Shown in pieces: positions 21,118-28,746 of a stretch of DNA of 64,000 nucleotides; position 1 is the first letter of the stretch, and every line of letters starts with the position of its first letter. The notes beneath the pieces are model-generated. The model was not told the origin of the DNA, ran no database searches, and was given only the letters and a program-made list of their open reading frames with translations. The stretch is from positions 248,001-312,000 of the forward strand of contig CANGEP010000002.1 of the NCBI GenBank assembly GCA_947452905.1, read 5' to 3'. This DNA comes from Bacteroidota bacterium. Lineage in GTDB: Bacteria; Bacteroidota; Bacteroidia; Chitinophagales; Chitinophagaceae. Made by a program: the position numbers and the translations under genes.

Positions 21118-21519
21118 TTATTTTTTGTTCTTCGCTACCCAGTCCGCTATATAAGTAGCAATATCATTAGTGTTTGCACCGGGTGTAAAGAGTTGACCAA
21201 TACCCATTTTTGTTAAAGCGCTAATATCATTTTCAGGAATGATACCTCCTCCAGTTAGTAAGGTATTGGTTAAACCTTTTTCTTGCATGAGTTGATAAAT
21301 TTTTGGAAACAAAGTCATGTGTGCACCCGATAATATACTAATACCAATAGCATCCACGTCCTCTTGTAAAGCAGCTTGCACGACCATCTCGGGACTTTGT
21401 CTTAAACCCGTATAGATAACTTCCATGCCCGCGTCTCTAAGGGCAGTAGCAATAATTTTTGCTCCACGATCATGGCCATCTAAGCCAACTTTTGCTACTA
21501 ATACTCTTATAGGTTTCAT
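21118..21519 (-). CDS. Stand-alone cobalamin-binding subunit of an acyl-CoA mutase
   Basis: A 133-residue protein equal to the C-terminal B12-binding domain of methylmalonyl-CoA mutase or the small subunit of isobutyryl-CoA mutase. It carries the DxHxxG motif at 14-19 (Asp14, His16, Gly19), where His16 replaces the lower axial ligand of cobalamin, and the later GGGIIP turn. The substrate-binding large subunit is not in this window. It lies between gltX and an enoyl-CoA hydratase gene with gaps of 21 and 31 nt. Confidence 0.9.
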   Translation of the reverse strand: MKPIRVLVAKVGLDGHDRGAKIIATALRDAGMEVIYTGLRQSPEMVVQAALQEDVDAIGISILSGAHMTLFPKIYQLMQEKGLTNTLLTGGGIIPENDISALTKMGIGQLFTPGANTNDIATYIADWVAKNKK

Positions 21520-21540
21520 CTATTTCTAAGGTACTTTATT

Positions 21541-23070
21541 TTAGGCTAATAAACTAAGGCAATGGTTAATTCTTTGCATGGCATCTTTAAATTCAATACA
21601 GGAAACAATATCAAAAACGCCTGGTCCAAATTTACCCCCCACTAACATTATTCTAAAAGGCAACATTAAATCACCTGGCTTTAAATCCTGTGTAGCAGCT
21701 AAATTTTTAAATTCAGTTTCGAGATCTGATGCCGCAGCAGTCAAATGTCCATCTGTTATTTTAGCAGCATAATTTTTAGCTAGTTCAGTAAAAAAAACTT
21801 TCTTTTTGTCATCCCATTTGGGTAAAATGGAAGCAGTGTCAATTTGAATAGGGGGTGTAAAAAAGAAATTAGATTGAGTTATAAAATCTGGTAGCAAATG
21901 ACAACGCTCTTTTACCAAACCGATGACTTTAACTAAATAATCATCTTCGTGAATTTCAATTCCTTCTTTTTCTAAAATAGGCCTCACTAATTTAGCTAAT
22001 TCTTGATTGTTCAATTGTTTAATCCACTCTGTATTAAACCATTTTGCTTTTTCGTAATCAAATTTTGCGCCTCCTTTATGAACTCTATCTATGGAGAAAC
22101 CTTCAATTAATTCTTGTAGGGTGAATATTTCTTTGTCTGTGCCATCGTTCCAACCAAGTACTGCTAATAAATTTACAAAGGCCTCAGGTAAAAATCCTCT
22201 TTCTTTAAATCCGATGGTTGTTTCTTTAGTGGCTGGATCGGTCCAATCCATAGCAAAAACAGGAAAGCCCAATCGCTCGCCATCTCTTTTGCTAAGCTTG
22301 CCATTGCCGTCTGGTTTAAGTATTAATGGTAAGTGGGCCCATTTTGGCATTTGATCTAGGCCAAATAAATATTTCCATAATAAAATATGTACGGGTGCAC
22401 TAGGTAGCCATTCTTCGCCTCTAAATGCATGCGTAATTCTCATTAAATGATCATCTACCACAACCGCTAAATGATAAGTGGGCATTCCATCTGCTTTTAG
22501 TAAAACTTTATCATCCACTTGACTTGTTTCAAAACTTACTTCGCCTCTAATTAGGTCTTCAAATTTTACTTCTTCTGCATCGGGAACTTTAATTCTAATT
22601 ACATAGGGAGTGTTGTTTTCTAATAAGGTAGTCACTTCTTGTTCAGTCAATGAAATGGAATTTTTCATTTCCATTCTATGTGCTTTGCTATATTGAAAAT
22701 TGAGTATTTCTTTTCTTTTTTGTTCTAAATCTGCAGGGGTATCAAATGCATAATAAGCATTGCCTTGTTCAATTAATTGTTGAGCGTATTTTGCATAAAT
22801 GGGTTTGCGTTCACTTTGACGATAAGGTCCATAGGCACCTCCATGTAATGGACTTTCATCTGGCACAAGTCCGCACCAAGCTAAAGTGTTTTGAATATAA
22901 TCTTCGGCACCAGCTACAAAACGTGTTTGGTCGGTATCCTCAATTCTTAAAATAAACTCACCTTTATGATGCTTGGCAAATAAATAATTAAATAAAACAG
23001 TTCTCACCCCACCTAAATGTAAACCACCTGTGGGGGAGGGCGCAAACCTAACTCTAACCTTTGAATCCAT
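21541..23070 (-). CDS. gltX: Glutamyl-tRNA synthetase
   Basis: A 509-residue class I synthetase that charges tRNA-Glu. The HIGH-type motif reads HLGG (18-21) in PSPTGGLHLGG, and the KMSKS-type motif reads KLSKR near residue 260. The C-terminal half is the anticodon-binding helical bundle. Length and order are standard. A TATCTTTG box lies 17 nt upstream, back to back with the promoter of the divergent deacetylase gene. Confidence 0.97.
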   Translation of the reverse strand: MDSKVRVRFAPSPTGGLHLGGVRTVLFNYLFAKHHKGEFILRIEDTDQTRFVAGAEDYIQNTLAWCGLVPDESPLHGGAYGPYRQSERKPIYAKYAQQLIEQGNAYYAFDTPADLEQKRKEILNFQYSKAHRMEMKNSISLTEQEVTTLLENNTPYVIRIKVPDAEEVKFEDLIRGEVSFETSQVDDKVLLKADGMPTYHLAVVVDDHLMRITHAFRGEEWLPSAPVHILLWKYLFGLDQMPKWAHLPLILKPDGNGKLSKRDGERLGFPVFAMDWTDPATKETTIGFKERGFLPEAFVNLLAVLGWNDGTDKEIFTLQELIEGFSIDRVHKGGAKFDYEKAKWFNTEWIKQLNNQELAKLVRPILEKEGIEIHEDDYLVKVIGLVKERCHLLPDFITQSNFFFTPPIQIDTASILPKWDDKKKVFFTELAKNYAAKITDGHLTAAASDLETEFKNLAATQDLKPGDLMLPFRIMLVGGKFGPGVFDIVSCIEFKDAMQRINHCLSLLA

Positions 23071-23087
23071 GCTATTTTTTGTTTATA

Positions 23088-23095
23088 CAAAGATA
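23088..23095 (-). promoter_or_regulatory. Promoter -7 box TATCTTTG for gltX
   Basis: A full TAnnTTTG match on the minus strand, 17 nt before the gltX ATG. Confidence 0.65.
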
Positions 23096-23121
23096 ATATT
23101 CAAATGGGCAACAGAACTATT

Positions 23122-23129
23122 TATCTTTG
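23122..23129 (+). promoter_or_regulatory. Promoter -7 box TATCTTTG for the deacetylase gene, start codon 3 nt downstream
   Basis: A full TAnnTTTG match followed by GGT and the ATG at 23133, predicting a leaderless transcript. It lies 26 bp from the divergent gltX box, so the two promoters share upstream DNA. Confidence 0.65.
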
Positions 23130-23132
23130 GGT

Positions 23133-23762
23133 ATGTATTTTGTTAAAACACCTTTTTGGTTATCTATGCTCTATCCAAAATGTACCTGGAAAATTCCTGT
23201 TACCGAAAAAGTGATTTATCTCAGTTTTGATGATGGACCTCATCCTAAAGCCACTCCTTTTGTTTTAGAAACGCTTGCAAAATATAATGCCAAAGCAAGC
23301 TTTTTTTGTATTGGAAACAATGTGCTTAGTTATCCCAATATTTATACTGCTATCATCGAGCAAGGACATGTGGTGGGTAATCATACTTATGATCATCTCA
23401 ATGGATGGAAAACTTCTTTAGATACTTATATTGACAACATTAAATCTGCAGCAACACTTATTGACTCCAATTTATTTAGACCACCCTATGGGCGAATCAC
23501 TAGAAAACAAATTAATGCATTAATTAAAAGAACAAACCTGCCCTCAAGAATCATTATGTGGGATGTTTTATCTGGAGATTTTGATCAAAAAATAAGCCCC
23601 GAAAAATGTTGTAGAAATGTTATTGATAATGTTGAAGCTGGTTCTATAATTGTATTTCATGATAGTCAAAAAGCATGGGAAAATATGAATTATACACTCC
23701 CCAAAGTGTTAGCTCATTTTACAGCATTGGGGTATCGCTTTGATGTATTGCCAATTGGTTAA
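23133..23762 (+). CDS. Polysaccharide deacetylase (NodB homology domain)
   Basis: About 209 residues forming a single NodB domain of carbohydrate esterase family 4, which removes N-acetyl groups from chitin-like or peptidoglycan glycans. The metal and catalytic residues are visible: SFDDGP (Asp33, Asp34), GNHTYDH (His84, His88), RPPYG, and a C-terminal VFHDS. The N-terminus has only a short hydrophobic stretch, so export is uncertain. I chose ATG at 23133; the upstream in-frame TTG lies inside the promoter box. Confidence 0.92.
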   Translation: MYFVKTPFWLSMLYPKCTWKIPVTEKVIYLSFDDGPHPKATPFVLETLAKYNAKASFFCIGNNVLSYPNIYTAIIEQGHVVGNHTYDHLNGWKTSLDTYIDNIKSAATLIDSNLFRPPYGRITRKQINALIKRTNLPSRIIMWDVLSGDFDQKISPEKCCRNVIDNVEAGSIIVFHDSQKAWENMNYTLPKVLAHFTALGYRFDVLPIG

Positions 23763-23767
23763 AAAGA

Positions 23768-23791
23768 AGGCCAAGGTAGAAACCTCGGCCT
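23768..23791 (+). terminator. Hairpin after the deacetylase gene
   Basis: A 10-bp stem with one mismatch (23768-23777 with 23782-23791) and a GAAA-type loop, six nt after the stop codon. It lacks a U tract. A second hairpin (AAGTCTA/TAGACTT, 23826-23844) follows. The 175 bp to the next gene hold nothing else I can name. Confidence 0.4.
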
Positions 23792-23937
23792 GTATAATCC
23801 GTACCCTATAAAAAACAAAAAGTTAAAGTCTATTTTTTAGACTTACTGTGTATTCTTCCCTTTAAACGTAGTTTATATAAGTTTTAGTATGTGGGCTCGA
23901 AAAAAAATCCTTTTTTTGTATTAGAAACCAATGATTT

Positions 23938-24705
23938 ATGCATTTTATTGATACCCATGCACATATTTATGACGAATCTATACTGCCTTCGATCGAAGAA
24001 GTTTTTGCTGCTGCCACTTTGCAAGGGGTGGACAAAATATTAATGCCTGCTATTGACAGTTCGGTCATTGCTGATATGATGTACTTAGAACAAACATATC
24101 CAGCAAAATGTGCGGCCATGATGGGTTTACATCCTTGTTATGTAAAAGAGAATTATAAAGCTGAATTAGAAGTGGTAGAAGATTGGTTGAGCAAAAGAAA
24201 GTTTATAGCTATTGGAGAAATTGGATTGGATTTTTATTGGGACAAAACATTCACTGAACAGCAACATATAGCATTTGAAACACAAATGAATTGGGCACTA
24301 CAATACCATACACCTATTGTTATACATACTAGAAACGCTATGGGAGAAACGATCGAAGCGGTAAAGCCTTTTGCTAAAAAAGGATTAAGAGGCGTTTTTC
24401 ATTGTTTTAGCGGATCAAAAGAATCGGCAGAACAAATTGTTCAAATGGGTTTTTATCTAGGGTTAGGGGGTGTACTTACCTATAAAAATGCAGGTGTGGC
24501 CGAAGCGGTTAAAGATATACCTATGGAGTGGCTCGTATTGGAAACAGATGCACCGTATCTTCCCCCTGTACCTTATAGAGGCAAAAGAAACGAACCCGCT
24601 TTTATGATAGAAGTAGCCAAAAAGTTAGCCGAAATTAAAAACATACCCTTGCATGAAGTGGCTGCTGTAACCACGGCTAATGCAATACAAATCTTTGGTT
24701 TGTAG
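23938..24705 (+). CDS. TatD-family metal-dependent hydrolase
   Basis: A 255-residue TatD nuclease-like protein with a TIM-barrel metal site: DTHAH (5-9), GEIGLDFYW, HTRNA and FHCFSGS, and the closing ETDAPYLPP. Characterised members are 3'-5' exonucleases or D-aminoacyl-tRNA-acting hydrolases in the cytosol. Length is standard. The tRNA-Ser gene begins 28 nt after its stop. Confidence 0.93.
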   Translation: MHFIDTHAHIYDESILPSIEEVFAAATLQGVDKILMPAIDSSVIADMMYLEQTYPAKCAAMMGLHPCYVKENYKAELEVVEDWLSKRKFIAIGEIGLDFYWDKTFTEQQHIAFETQMNWALQYHTPIVIHTRNAMGETIEAVKPFAKKGLRGVFHCFSGSKESAEQIVQMGFYLGLGGVLTYKNAGVAEAVKDIPMEWLVLETDAPYLPPVPYRGKRNEPAFMIEVAKKLAEIKNIPLHEVAAVTTANAIQIFGL

Positions 24706-24733
24706 TTTTCTTTCTTATACCTTCGCAACCCTT

Positions 24734-24818
24734 AGAGAGGTGTCCGAGTGGTTGAAGGAGCACGCCTGGAAAGTGTGTATACGGCAACGTATCGAGGGTT
24801 CGAATCCCTTCCTCTCTG
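24734..24818 (+). tRNA. tRNA-Ser (anticodon GGA)
   Basis: A class II tRNA: a 7-bp acceptor stem AGAGAGG/CCTCTCT, anticodon stem CACGC/GTGTG with loop CTGGAAA (anticodon GGA, reading UCC/UCU), a long variable arm TATACGGCAACGTA, and a GGTTCGAATCC T arm. Discriminator is G, as for serine tRNAs. CCA is not fully encoded. Confidence 0.96.
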
Positions 24819-24823
24819 CAAAG

Positions 24824-24850
24824 CCTGTCACGAATGTGACGGGTTTTTTT
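24824..24850 (+). terminator. Rho-independent terminator after tRNA-Ser
   Basis: An 8-bp stem (CCTGTCAC/GTGACGGG, including one G-T pair) with a GAAT loop, followed directly by seven T residues. Confidence 0.85.
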
Positions 24851-24865
24851 GTTTTGAAGCTGTGT

Positions 24866-24990
24866 CGAAAGCTTGCTTTCGTAAATAGATGAAAAGCAAA
24901 AAAAACAACTGAACGCGAAGCGTTCAGTTGAAAGGCTTTGTGTGAAGTGAGTTTTCAGGATGTCGGCGTAACGAAGTGCAGCCGACCATC
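24866..24990. repeat. Cluster of three hairpins in the tRNA-Ser/DUF983 intergenic region
   Basis: Within 125 bp are three inverted repeats: CGAAAGC/GCTTTCG with a 2-nt loop (24866-24881); an 11-bp perfect stem with the triloop GAA (24906-24930), centred on GCGAAGC; and GTCGGC/GCCGAC (24962-24986) with outer pairing GAT/ATC. No coding potential is convincing in the 225-bp gap. It may be a small non-coding element or an intergenic repeat family. Confidence 0.6.
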
Positions 24991-25043
24991 TCATCATGAT
25001 TGTAAAACAAGCATTTTCTTAGGGACAATTCTAAAAAATTAAG

Positions 25044-25487
25044 CTAGTGCTCCTTGAAATTATCATCCATTCTTTCATTGTATTCAAGCGGCTCATTCTT
25101 CCAATTGCTATTATAAGAAACAAACATAGCTATCCAAATGGATCTGGATAAACGCATAAAGATGGGTTGTAATAAAATTACCAATCCAATAGATCCAAAC
25201 ATCCAATAAAAAATTCTGTTATCATCTAAGTCAAAAGTCATTCCAATAAGTACTTTCCAAGCTACAAAAGTGGATACAAAATAAGCTACTATTAAAGCAT
25301 AGCTTACATAGCCAGTGCCTACATAAAAAGCTACTTCAATTTCGGTTGGCTGTCCACATATTTCACACTTTTCATGCATTTTAGTGATGTCAGATAAGTG
25401 ATAGGCATTATCGGAAACAAATAATTTGCCTTCTCTACACCTCGGGCAACGGTTACCTAGTATACTGGATAAAATATTTCTGGTCAT
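25044..25487 (-). CDS. DUF983 family membrane protein
   Basis: A 147-residue protein. The N-terminus carries a zinc-ribbon-like CPRCREGKLF and a second pair CEICG, followed by two hydrophobic membrane segments, the hallmark order of DUF983. Function is unknown; some relatives lie near cytochrome oxidase assembly genes, but not here. It starts 1 nt after the murF stop, so it is co-transcribed with murF. Confidence 0.88.
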   Translation of the reverse strand: MTRNILSSILGNRCPRCREGKLFVSDNAYHLSDITKMHEKCEICGQPTEIEVAFYVGTGYVSYALIVAYFVSTFVAWKVLIGMTFDLDDNRIFYWMFGSIGLVILLQPIFMRLSRSIWIAMFVSYNSNWKNEPLEYNERMDDNFKEH

Positions 25488-25488
25488 A

Positions 25489-26787
25489 TTAAGGATGTAT
25501 AAGTTGTTCCATTTTTATACCTCTGGAACCTTTGATTAAAAAATGTGCGCCATTGAAGTTTTGTGCTAACAACCATTTTCTGGCTTCTAAGGCGGTTTCA
25601 AAATAAAGATAGTTATGTTGACATACATTAAAGTCACCACCCACTAGTACCACTTGTGCCCAATGGTGCTGCGCTAACTGATGTATCAATTGCTGATGTT
25701 CTTGAATACTCGTTTGTCCTAATTCTTTCATGCCTCCTAAGAAAACTATTTTTGGTGATACGTTTAATTTTGCAAAATTATCTACTGCTAATTGCATGCT
25801 ACTAGGGTTGGCGTTGTATGCGTCTAAAATTATTTTATTGCCTTGCCAATTTGTAAGTTGTGATCTGCTATTGGAAGGTGTGTAGTTTTCAAGTGCGGCT
25901 ATAATTTTTTCATCAGGTACTTTAAAATAAGTACCTATGGAAACAGCTGCTAAAACATTGGGTAAATTATAGTCGCCTACTAATTTTGTTTGTATACAAC
26001 TAATGGATGTGCCCTTTGTAAATTCAACTTTTAAAAATCCATTAACGGTATTGGCTAATGCTTGAATTTCTCCACTATGGGTACCGTAACTAATTACTTC
26101 CTTTATTCCAGCACTCAAATTATTTAAATAATCATAGTCACTCATAACAAAAGCAGTGCCGCTATAATTTTTTATAAAATCAAAAAGTTCGCCTTTGCCT
26201 TTTTTCACACCTTCCTCTGAACCAAACCCTTCTAAATGAGCTTTGCCACAATTGGTAATCAATCCATAATTAGGTTGAGCATATGTGCAATAACTAGCAA
26301 TTTCATGTAAATGATTAGCGCCCATTTCTATTACTGCCATTTGTGCATCTTGCTTAATACTTAATATAGTAAGGGGAACGCCAATATGATTGTTTAAATT
26401 TCCTTGTGTAGTGTAGGTAATAAAATGACTTGCTAAAACGGTAGAGACAAGTTCTTTGGTAGTCGTTTTCCCATTACTTCCTGTAATACCAATAAAGGGT
26501 ATTTTAAACTGCTCGCGATGATGTTTTGCTAAATTTTGTAAGGTTGATAATACATCATCCACCTGTAATATTCTATCATCTATTGCCTTGCTATAAGGTA
26601 TTGGCTCATCTACAATGGCGAAACTTGCCCCAGCTTCTAAAGCAGCTAGTGCAAAAACATTTCCGTTAAAGTTGGGTCCTTTTAAGGCAAAATACAAATC
26701 ACCCAGTGTTAATTTTCTGGTATCAGTTTGCACAGAGGGGTGTTGCTTGAATAGCTCGTATAAATATTCGATACTAGGTAATTGCAT
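25489..26787 (-). CDS. murF: UDP-N-acetylmuramoyl-tripeptide--D-alanyl-D-alanine ligase
   Basis: A 432-residue Mur ligase that adds D-Ala-D-Ala to the UDP-MurNAc-tripeptide in the cytosol. The ATP-binding motif GSNGKTT is at 103-109. Other Mur-ligase regions include EMGANHLHEI and LDAYNANPSSM; the last is diagnostic of MurF. It is not in the dcw cluster but lies in a minus-strand row with gldJ and ispF, the same neighbourhood reported for flavobacterial gldJ. Confidence 0.96.
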   Translation of the reverse strand: MQLPSIEYLYELFKQHPSVQTDTRKLTLGDLYFALKGPNFNGNVFALAALEAGASFAIVDEPIPYSKAIDDRILQVDDVLSTLQNLAKHHREQFKIPFIGITGSNGKTTTKELVSTVLASHFITYTTQGNLNNHIGVPLTILSIKQDAQMAVIEMGANHLHEIASYCTYAQPNYGLITNCGKAHLEGFGSEEGVKKGKGELFDFIKNYSGTAFVMSDYDYLNNLSAGIKEVISYGTHSGEIQALANTVNGFLKVEFTKGTSISCIQTKLVGDYNLPNVLAAVSIGTYFKVPDEKIIAALENYTPSNSRSQLTNWQGNKIILDAYNANPSSMQLAVDNFAKLNVSPKIVFLGGMKELGQTSIQEHQQLIHQLAQHHWAQVVLVGGDFNVCQHNYLYFETALEARKWLLAQNFNGAHFLIKGSRGIKMEQLIHP

Positions 26788-26792
26788 TAAAA

Positions 26793-27272
26793 CTATTTAG
26801 TCGCTAATAAACAAGTAGCATAGGCTACTAAACCTTCTTCTCTTCCAACAAATCCCATTTTTTCGGTGGTAGTTGCTTTGATAGAGATATCTTTATCGCC
26901 AATGTTTAATATTCCTGCAATACACTTTTGCATGGCCTCCACATAGGGTTTAATCTTTGGGGCTTCTAAGCAAAGTGATGCATCAATATTAATAATCTCA
27001 TAACCTTCGGCCTTAATTAAGTCGTAAGTACGTTGTAGTAAAATTTTACTATCAATATTTTTATAAGCGTTATCATTGTCAGGGAAATGGGTGCCAATAT
27101 CACCCAGGCTTAAGGCACCTAGTAATGAATCGCAAATGGCGTGTAATAAAACATCAGCATCACTGTGTCCAAGGGCTCCTTTGGTATGAGGAATTTTAAT
27201 GCCTCCAATAAATAAATCTCTACCCTCAACTAATTGATGAAAATCTATTCCAGACCCAATGCGTAATTTCAT
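26793..27272 (-). CDS. ispF: 2-C-methyl-D-erythritol 2,4-cyclodiphosphate synthase
   Basis: A 159-residue trimeric enzyme of the non-mevalonate isoprenoid pathway. The zinc ligands Asp10 and His12 are in GIDFHQL, and the third histidine and substrate loops are in LGHSDADVLLHAICD and GDIGTHFPD. The C-terminal KATTTEKMGFVGREEG matches the CDP-binding region. Gaps to murF (5 nt) and the GldJ-like gene (2 nt) indicate one operon. Confidence 0.97.
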   Translation of the reverse strand: MKLRIGSGIDFHQLVEGRDLFIGGIKIPHTKGALGHSDADVLLHAICDSLLGALSLGDIGTHFPDNDNAYKNIDSKILLQRTYDLIKAEGYEIINIDASLCLEAPKIKPYVEAMQKCIAGILNIGDKDISIKATTTEKMGFVGREEGLVAYATCLLATK

Positions 27273-27274
27273 TC

Positions 27275-28633
27275 CTATTTGATATTAAAAAGTTTCTTCC
27301 ACCAAGGGCGTTGTTCAGTTTGATCAGTACTAGCCCCAGGTGTATCCATGCCAAATGCAGAACTCGCACATCTAAAGCCAATTGTATTAGTTGCTTTGTC
27401 TTGATCTAAATATCTTCTTGTACCAGGGTTTAACCAATAGGGACGATCCTTCCAACTACCTCCTTTGTACACTCTGGATTTGTTAGAGATTAAAGTATTG
27501 TTTCCTGACTCATAGTTAGCCACTTCTGGGTCATCTCCATCTAATGTATTGTTTCCTCTATAGGGGTTAAAATCGTCCATGTCCACACTGCTTAAAGGAC
27601 GGTAAATATCGGCTACCCACTCATTTACATTACCGCTAATATTGAAAAGCCCAATAGTATTTTGTTTAAACTCAGAAACTTTTGCTGGGAAACCAGCACC
27701 ATCATTTTCATAGCCTGTCATTCCCATATAGTCACCACTTCCGTTTTTGAAGTTTGCCATAAACATGCCTTTGTTGGACTTACTGTTTTTATTTGCACCT
27801 GGACTTCTTAAACCATCATTACCACTTCCACCCCAAGGATAGGGCGAATCAGAGTTTACCACATTGGCATTAGGATGATTGGAGTTGGAGCCAGATTTAG
27901 GGTAATCAAAATTGGAGTACTTGCTTTTTTGTGTAGAGATCTTTGCAGCATATTCCCACTCTGCTTCAGTAGGCAATCTAAAATCTGGTATTAATAAATA
28001 TTCGTCTGCAGAAAGTTTGTTTTTCTTTGAGGGTGCTGGTGCAGTTACATTACTATCAGCAACAAATTTAGTGCCGTTTACTTTCCCTAAATAAGGCTTT
28101 GTAGGATCGATAAGGCCATATTTAATTAAAGTTTTTTCATTGGCACGATCGGTTCTCCAACGACAATAATTATTAGCTTGCTCCCAACTTACACCTACTA
28201 CTGGATAATCATTAAAGGCGTTGGCTCTAAAATAACCCTGAATCATTGGTTCGTTATACGCTAATTCGGATCTCCAAACCAAAGTGTCGGGCAAGGCAAG
28301 TGAAGCAATTGTGTCTAGTCCCATGGGAATGAATGTTTTTTCGAGCCAATGCGTGTAATCTCTATATTTTTTATTGCTTACTTCGTATTTATCAATTCTA
28401 AAAGTGCTTACGGTAACTCTTCGTAAGTTATTGTTCCATTCGCCCATGATACTTTCCTGATTGATTCCCATAGCAAAAGTACCACCATGTATTAAAATGG
28501 TATTTTCGTAAGGATCGTCTTTAGCGGCCTTTAAGGAAATACTATTTGAATTACTGCTATTAATGGATTGTATAACGCTGGGGCTCAACAACAAAACAGC
28601 AAAAAACAACAAAATACTATTTATAAAATTCAT
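27275..28633 (-). CDS. gldJ: GldJ-like protein, formylglycine-generating-enzyme (SUMF1) fold
   Basis: A 452-residue exported protein with an FGE/SUMF1 domain spanning most of the chain: IHGGTFAMG, VSTFRIDKYEVSNKKYRDY, GVSWEQANNYCRWRT, RLPTEAEWEYAA, GNVNEWVAD and the closing GGSWKDRPY...GFRCA. GldJ and GldK have this fold and are needed for type IX secretion and gliding; the neighbourhood porU-gldJ-murF fits GldJ better than GldK. Oddly, the signal sequence contains no lipobox cysteine, whereas GldJ of Flavobacterium is a lipoprotein. The name GldJ is based on context. Confidence 0.75.
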   Translation of the reverse strand: MNFINSILLFFAVLLLSPSVIQSINSSNSNSISLKAAKDDPYENTILIHGGTFAMGINQESIMGEWNNNLRRVTVSTFRIDKYEVSNKKYRDYTHWLEKTFIPMGLDTIASLALPDTLVWRSELAYNEPMIQGYFRANAFNDYPVVGVSWEQANNYCRWRTDRANEKTLIKYGLIDPTKPYLGKVNGTKFVADSNVTAPAPSKKNKLSADEYLLIPDFRLPTEAEWEYAAKISTQKSKYSNFDYPKSGSNSNHPNANVVNSDSPYPWGGSGNDGLRSPGANKNSKSNKGMFMANFKNGSGDYMGMTGYENDGAGFPAKVSEFKQNTIGLFNISGNVNEWVADIYRPLSSVDMDDFNPYRGNNTLDGDDPEVANYESGNNTLISNKSRVYKGGSWKDRPYWLNPGTRRYLDQDKATNTIGFRCASSAFGMDTPGASTDQTEQRPWWKKLFNIK

Positions 28634-28746
28634 AGTAAATATTTAGTCTAAATGGGATTAAATGATGATGCGAATATACTTCGTTTTTTAGTCATTTATT
28701 CATAAGAAACCAGATTCTTCTGTTAGTAAAAGCTTAATTTTAGCCT

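Noticed and set aside
24677..24997. 106-residue reading frame opposite tatD end and tRNA-Ser
   Set aside because: It runs antisense through the tRNA gene and the terminator, and its product has no protein-like pattern.
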